The position numbers and the translations under genes are program-made. Source: Triticum aestivum (lineage: Eukaryota; Streptophyta; Magnoliopsida; Poales; Poaceae). From it: a DNA stretch of 64,000 nucleotides. Position 1 is the first letter of the stretch. Each line of letters starts with the position of its first letter. The stretch lies in assembly GCF_018294505.1 (NCBI RefSeq), contig NC_057809.1, forward strand, positions 509,231,914 through 509,295,913. Reading direction: 5' to 3'. The notes beneath the pieces are model-generated. The model was not told where the DNA came from, did no database searches, and worked only from the letters and a program-made list of their open reading frames with translations. Shown one piece after another: positions 59,621 through 64,000 of this stretch.

Positions 59621-61785
59621 TTATTCAAATACAACGTCCTGCGAACATTGTGCGGCCGCAAGGCGAGACCCCTCCAGGACATCCGCAAAATACCGTTTGG
59701 GTGTGCGGTGCTCCTTGCCCTTCGGTGGCCCTCTGGTCACCTCGACGGCGTCCATCTTTGCCCACCACATCTTGCAACGAGCGAAGGCCATGTGTGCACC
59801 TTCAATGCAGGCCGAGTGCTTGACGACGTCCAGCCGAGGACAGGCGTTCACCATCCGCCTCACGAGTCTAAAGTAGCTGCTTGGCATAGCTTCGGCTGGC
59901 CATAGCCGGATTATCAAATCCTTCATGGCTAGTTCGACCACCCTATGCAACTCCACCAGCTATTTCAGCTAATCGGTGAAGGACATGGGATGCTTTGGCG
60001 CCGCATACTGCAACCAGAATAGCTTCTCCATAGAACCCCCTCCTTCGGCTCGATGGAACTCCGCAGCGTCTGATACACTGCATGGTAAATCCGCAAAAGC
60101 TCCTGGGGAACTCTGAACCCGTGTTAGTAAAAGGTACTGCTTCTCCGCATACTTGCTTTGCATCTTAAATGCCTTACCCGCCGTAATCTTCTTGGCCTCC
60201 TAGATCTCCTGGAGGGCGGCCTGGGCCTCATTCCATGCAGTCTCGGCGCTCTGATGAGCCTTGGCGAGTTCGGCCCCTTGAACCGACGCATCATGCTCCA
60301 AGGCCTCGCATTTTTTCACCGCATCCTGAAGCTCCTACTGGACTTCTTTGACCCGGTCCTTGAGCTTCTTATGGGCGGCTTTCTGCTGGACAACCTTCTC
60401 CTCGGCCTCGCACAGGGCCTTCTTCAGGGCCTCGGCCTCTGTCACAGCTCCTGCACATATCACGACACTGCGGTCAATATGCAGCGCCTATCCTTTCCGA
60501 ACACACAGCAAGTCGCCACTCACCTTGCATCTCCTGGAGCCGAACCTTAACCTCGCCGAGCTCGTTCTCAGTCTGCTCCAGCCTCTGCCCCAGTTCAAAG
60601 ACTTCGGCAGCATGCGAGGTTGCGGCCAACAGCGACGCCTGCTTATTCATACACATTACGTTAGTCTCCTATAATAAAAGATTGATCCTCTGTCCGGTTC
60701 TTCTTGACGAACACCGGACAGTGTCTCAGGAGCTACTGACTACATGGGGTTTTTCTCTTTCTTACCTCAAAACCTGTCAACAGGCTGCTGTAGGCTTCAT
60801 CCAGTCCACTCTTGGTGGACTGAATCTTCTCGATCACCGCACCATAAGGACACGGTGCTCGTCCATGATGGAGGCACCTCAAAGAGCCTCCATCAAGTTA
60901 TCTGGTGCCCTTGGATGGACAGGGGCCACCGGTGGAAGCGGCGCATCCCCCTCCTTTAAAGGGGACTGCTTGCCCGACTCCGGAGCCATATGGGTCTCCG
61001 GAATCGTATTTGGCTGAGGGTCGAACTGAATGCGGCCCTCTTAGCCAGTCTCCATGGGGATCAGTTCCCCCATGTGTCCGGCAGTGGAGGTCTCGCCTTG
61101 TGGCACCTCCAGGACAGCGTCCTGGGCTCCTCCCCGGTTCGGAGCGGTCCTCCGGGATAACACTTCGGTGTCGTCCCTGGCCCCGGGGGAATAAGCAGGC
61201 GGTGGTGACATGCTCGCCATCTTTGACGGAGCCAACGAACCTCCAGATGAGGATCGCTGGATAAGGTCGCGAGCCGGACTGCAATAGTACAATTAACTAT
61301 GTCAAGATAATGGACAGAAAGGGCCGGATGCACGCATGAGCGAGCCATGTCACTTATGATGCGGCCTGGGGCTTAGTGCGGGGGCGTCTTTCCGGACTGC
61401 TATCAACGTCCCACGCGGTGTTGACCACTGGGACGTTGTTTCCCTTCTTGGGCGTTTCCGCCTTCGGATGCGCCGAAGCCGCCCTCTTCTTCTTCCTCTT
61501 CTCAGGAGGAGGGTTGTTTTCCCCCTCCTCCTCCTCCTCCTCTTCCTCGTTGTTGTCCTCAGGGACAAAGGAATGAGCTTCGTCGTCTTCGGACGTCACA
61601 TCCGAAGTACCCTTGTGATGGGGGCCACTCTTGGCCCCCTTGGCCTTCTTCTTGGCCTTCTTCTCCGGCGCCTTATAAGGCGCCGACACCAGCATCTTTG
61701 CTAGACGCGGGATGACTGGTTCTTCAAGCAGCGGAGTCGGACACTGGATCCGCTTCGCCCTCTCCATCCAGCCCTGGAAATGCAA
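59621..61785 (-). pseudogene. T7 antisense accessory gene (3' part)
   Basis: Read on the - strand from 61785. An exon after the acceptor-like TTGCATTTCCAG holds WMERAKRIQCPTPLLEEPV, a Lys-rich stretch, a run of Glu (EEEEEEEEGEN) and PERRPRTKPQAAS. Further exon-like pieces follow, one after ACTATTGCAG near 61280. A Glu/Ala-rich coiled coil lies around 60650-60180. The C-terminal exon (to TAA 59623-59621) includes SYFRLVRRMVNACPRLDVV and CIEGAHMAFARCKMWWAKMD. The N-terminal domain exon would lie to the right but is cut off by T9. Domain order parallels the T8 antisense gene. Exact exons were not resolved. Confidence 0.65.
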
Positions 61786-61827
61786 TTATAAGCTCAGACA
61801 TCATCCTTGAAACGATTAAGTTGGGGA

Positions 61828-63228
61828 TTGATAACCCACAAGTATAGGGGATCGCAATAGTTTTCGAGGGTAGAGTATTCAACCCAAATTTATTGATTCG
61901 ACACAAGGGGAGCCAAAGAATATTCTCAAGTACTAGTAGCTGAGTTGTCAATTCAACCACACCTGGAAACTTAATATCTGCAGCAAAGTGTTTAGTAGCA
62001 AAGTAATATGATAGTGGTGGTAACGGTAGCAAAAGGTAACAATAGCAAAAGTAATGTTTTGGCATTTTGTAATGATGATAGCAATAGCAACGGAAAAGTA
62101 AATAAGCGAAGAACAATATATGGAAAGCTCGTAGGCAATGGATCGGTGATGGAGAATTATGCCGGATGTGGTTCATCATGTAACAGTCATAACCTAGGGT
62201 GACACAGAACAAGCTCCAATTCATCAATGTAATGTAGGCATGTATTCTGAATATAGTCATCCGTGCTTATGGAAAAGAACTTGCATGACATCTTTTGTCC
62301 TACCCTCCCATGGCAGCGGGGTCCTAATGGAAACTAAGGGATATTAAGGCCTCCTTTTAATAGAGTACCGGAACAAAGCATTAGCACATAGTGAATACAT
62401 GAACTCCTCAAACTATGGTCATCACCGGTAAGTATCCCGATTATTGTCACTTCAAGGTTAACGGATCATAACACATAATAGGTGACTATAGACTTGCAAG
62501 ATGGGATCAAGAACTCTCATATATTGATGAAAACATAATAGGTTCAGATCTGAAATCATGGCACTCGGGCCCTACTGACAAGCATTAAGCATAGCAAAGT
62601 CATAGCAACATCAATCTCAGAACATAGTGGATACTAGGGATCAAACCCTAACAAAACTAACTCGATTACATGATAGATCCCATCCAACCCATCACCGTCC
62701 AGCAAGCCTACGATGGAATTACTCACGCACGGCGGTGAGCATCATGAAATTGGTGATGGAGGATGGTTGATGATGACGATGGCGACGGATTCCCCTCTCC
62801 GGAGCCCCGAACGGACTCCAGATCAGCCCTCCCGAGAGGTTTTAGGGCTTGGCGGCGGCTCCGTATCATAAAATGTGATGATTTCTTCTCTTTGATTTTT
62901 TTCTCCCCAAAACCAAATATATAGAGTTGGACTTGAGGTCGGAGGAGCTCCAGGGGGCCCACGAGGTAGGGGGCGTGCCCCCCACCCTCGTGGATAGGTG
63001 GTGGGCCCCTGGCCTTCATCTTTTGCAAGGATTTTTTATTATTTCTGAAAATTTGTTCCATGTAGTTTCAGGTCATTCCGCGACCTTTTGTTTCTGCACA
63101 TAAATAACACCATAGCAATTCTGCTGAAAACAGCATCAGTCCGGGTTAGTTCCATTCAAATCATGCAAGTTAGAGTCCAAAACAAGGGCAAAAGTGTTTG
63201 GAAAAGTAGATACGGCGGAGACATATCA
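61828..63228 (-). repeat. T9 3' LTR, 1401 bp
   Basis: On the - strand it runs TGATATGTCTCCGCC...ACTTGTGGGTTATCA. A TATA box (CTCTATATATTTGG) is at 62926-62913. Close to the T5 LTR over its whole length. Confidence 0.9.
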
Positions 63229-63241
63229 ACTCCCCCAAGCT
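63229..63241 (-). promoter_or_regulatory. T9 polypurine tract
   Basis: The - strand reads AGCTTGGGGGAGT directly before the 3' LTR, the expected primer for plus-strand synthesis. Confidence 0.8.
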
Positions 63242-64000
63242 TAAACCTTTGCTTGTCCTCAAGCAATTGAATTGACAAACTAAAAGTGATAAAGAAAAAC
63301 TTTTACAAACTTTGTTTGTTGTTGTTGTTGTAAATATGTAAAGCCAGCATTCAAGTTTTCAGCAAAGATTATGACTAACCACATTCACAATAACGCTTAG
63401 GTCTCAAGTTTACTCATATCAATGGCATAATCAACTAGCGAGCAATAATAATAAATCTCGGATGACAACACTTTCTCAAAACAATCATAATATGATATAA
63501 CAAGATGGTATCTCGCTAGTCCTTTCTGAGACCGCAAAACATAAATGTAGAGCACCTTTAAAGATCAAGGACTGACTAAACATTGTAATTCATGGTAAAA
63601 GAGATCCAGTCAAGTCATACTCAATGTAAACTAACAGTAATGAATGCAAATGACAGTAGTGCTCTCCAACTGGTGCTTTTTAATAAGAGGATGATGACTC
63701 AACATGAAAATAAATATATAGGCCCTTCGCAGAGGGAAGCAGGGATTTGTAGAGGTGCCAGAGCTCGGTTTTGAAATAGAGGTGAATAATATTTTGAGCG
63801 GTATACTTTCCTTGTCAACATAACAACCAAGAGATGGCAATATCTTCCATGCTACACACATTATAGGCGGTTCCCAAACAGAATGGTAAAGTTTATACTC
63901 CCCCTCCACCAACAAGCATCAATCCATGGCTTGCTCGAAACAACGAGTGCCTCCAACTAACAAGAGTCCCAGGGGGAGTTTTGTTTGCAATTATTTTGAT
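63242..64000 (-). other. T9 internal 3' non-coding region
   Basis: Typical Athila 3' sequence upstream of the PPT, with only short open frames on either strand. A (TTG)n-like run is present near 63316-63331 (ACAACA repeats on the - strand). Another purine block (GGTGGAGGGGGAGTA on the - strand) lies near 63898-63912. Confidence 0.65.

Larger units (their letters stand above)
41271..61827 (+). mobile_element. T7: Tat-lineage Gypsy element lacking RT/RNase H/integrase, split by T8
   Basis: Present are the 5' LTR (41271-41751), gag, the start of protease (to 44745), then after T8 the rest of the protease region (58024-58440), a non-coding stretch, and an antisense accessory gene (59621-61785). 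I find no RT, RNase H or integrase motifs between 58440 and 59620. The 3' end is lost at T9 (61828). It may be a non-autonomous family or a deleted copy. Confidence 0.7.
61828..64000 (-). mobile_element. T9: Athila-type Gypsy element, 3' part, running off the window
   Basis: The 3' LTR is 61828-63228 and the 3' internal region 63229-64000, both on the - strand. It is the same LTR family as T5 but in opposite orientation. The element inserted into the T7 antisense gene. The 5-bp flank is GGGAT (61823-61827); its partner lies beyond the window. Confidence 0.85.

Overview
The window looks like intergenic DNA from a large Triticeae genome (wheat, goatgrass or barley type). Essentially all of it is nested LTR retrotransposons. 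I found no convincing host gene, tRNA, rRNA or CRISPR. The assignment rests on element types typical of Triticeae: a 14.4-kb SIRE-type Copia element resembling Maximus, a Sukkula-like LARD with long LTRs and a non-coding core, Athila-type LTRs with a tRNA-Asp-type primer site, and Tat-lineage Gypsy elements. Family names come from memory and were not searched.

Layout, left to right. T1 is a Tekay/Del-like chromovirus on the + strand. Its 5' LTR lies left of the window. Its internal region occupies 1-2996 and 17396-19913, and its 3' LTR is 19914-23389 plus 27494-28187. T2 is the SIRE-type Copia element on the - strand (2997-17395), inserted into the T1 reverse transcriptase. T3 is a solo LTR of T1's own family in opposite orientation (23390-27488), inserted into the T1 3' LTR with a perfect GGTCA duplication. 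T1 itself sits inside the 5' LTR of T4, the LARD (28188-39997). That LTR also holds T5, a 3'-truncated Athila-type fragment (29108-31180).

From 39998 to 41270 lies T6, a GC-rich, probably spliced coiled-coil pseudogene resembling a Tat accessory gene. T7, a Tat-type Gypsy element that appears to have gag and protease but no RT, RNase H or integrase, starts at 41271. It is interrupted at 44745/58024 by T8, a nearly complete 13.3-kb Tat element with identical 533-bp LTR lengths and a perfect CCAGG duplication. T7 resumes with the end of its protease region and an antisense accessory gene (59621-61785). It is then cut by T9, an Athila-type element on the - strand whose 3' LTR is 61828-63228 and whose internal part runs off the window.

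All coding regions are decayed by stops and frameshifts, and many stops look like CAG to TAG changes. The most interesting signals are: a six-exon antisense gene in T8 with its own TATA box and splice sites that together give exactly 921 codons; a TATA/leader-like region ahead of the downstream ORF of T2; an inverted pair of about 4-kb LTRs formed by T3 inside T1; and evidence that the LARD shares the pol-end/PPT block of a chromovirus.
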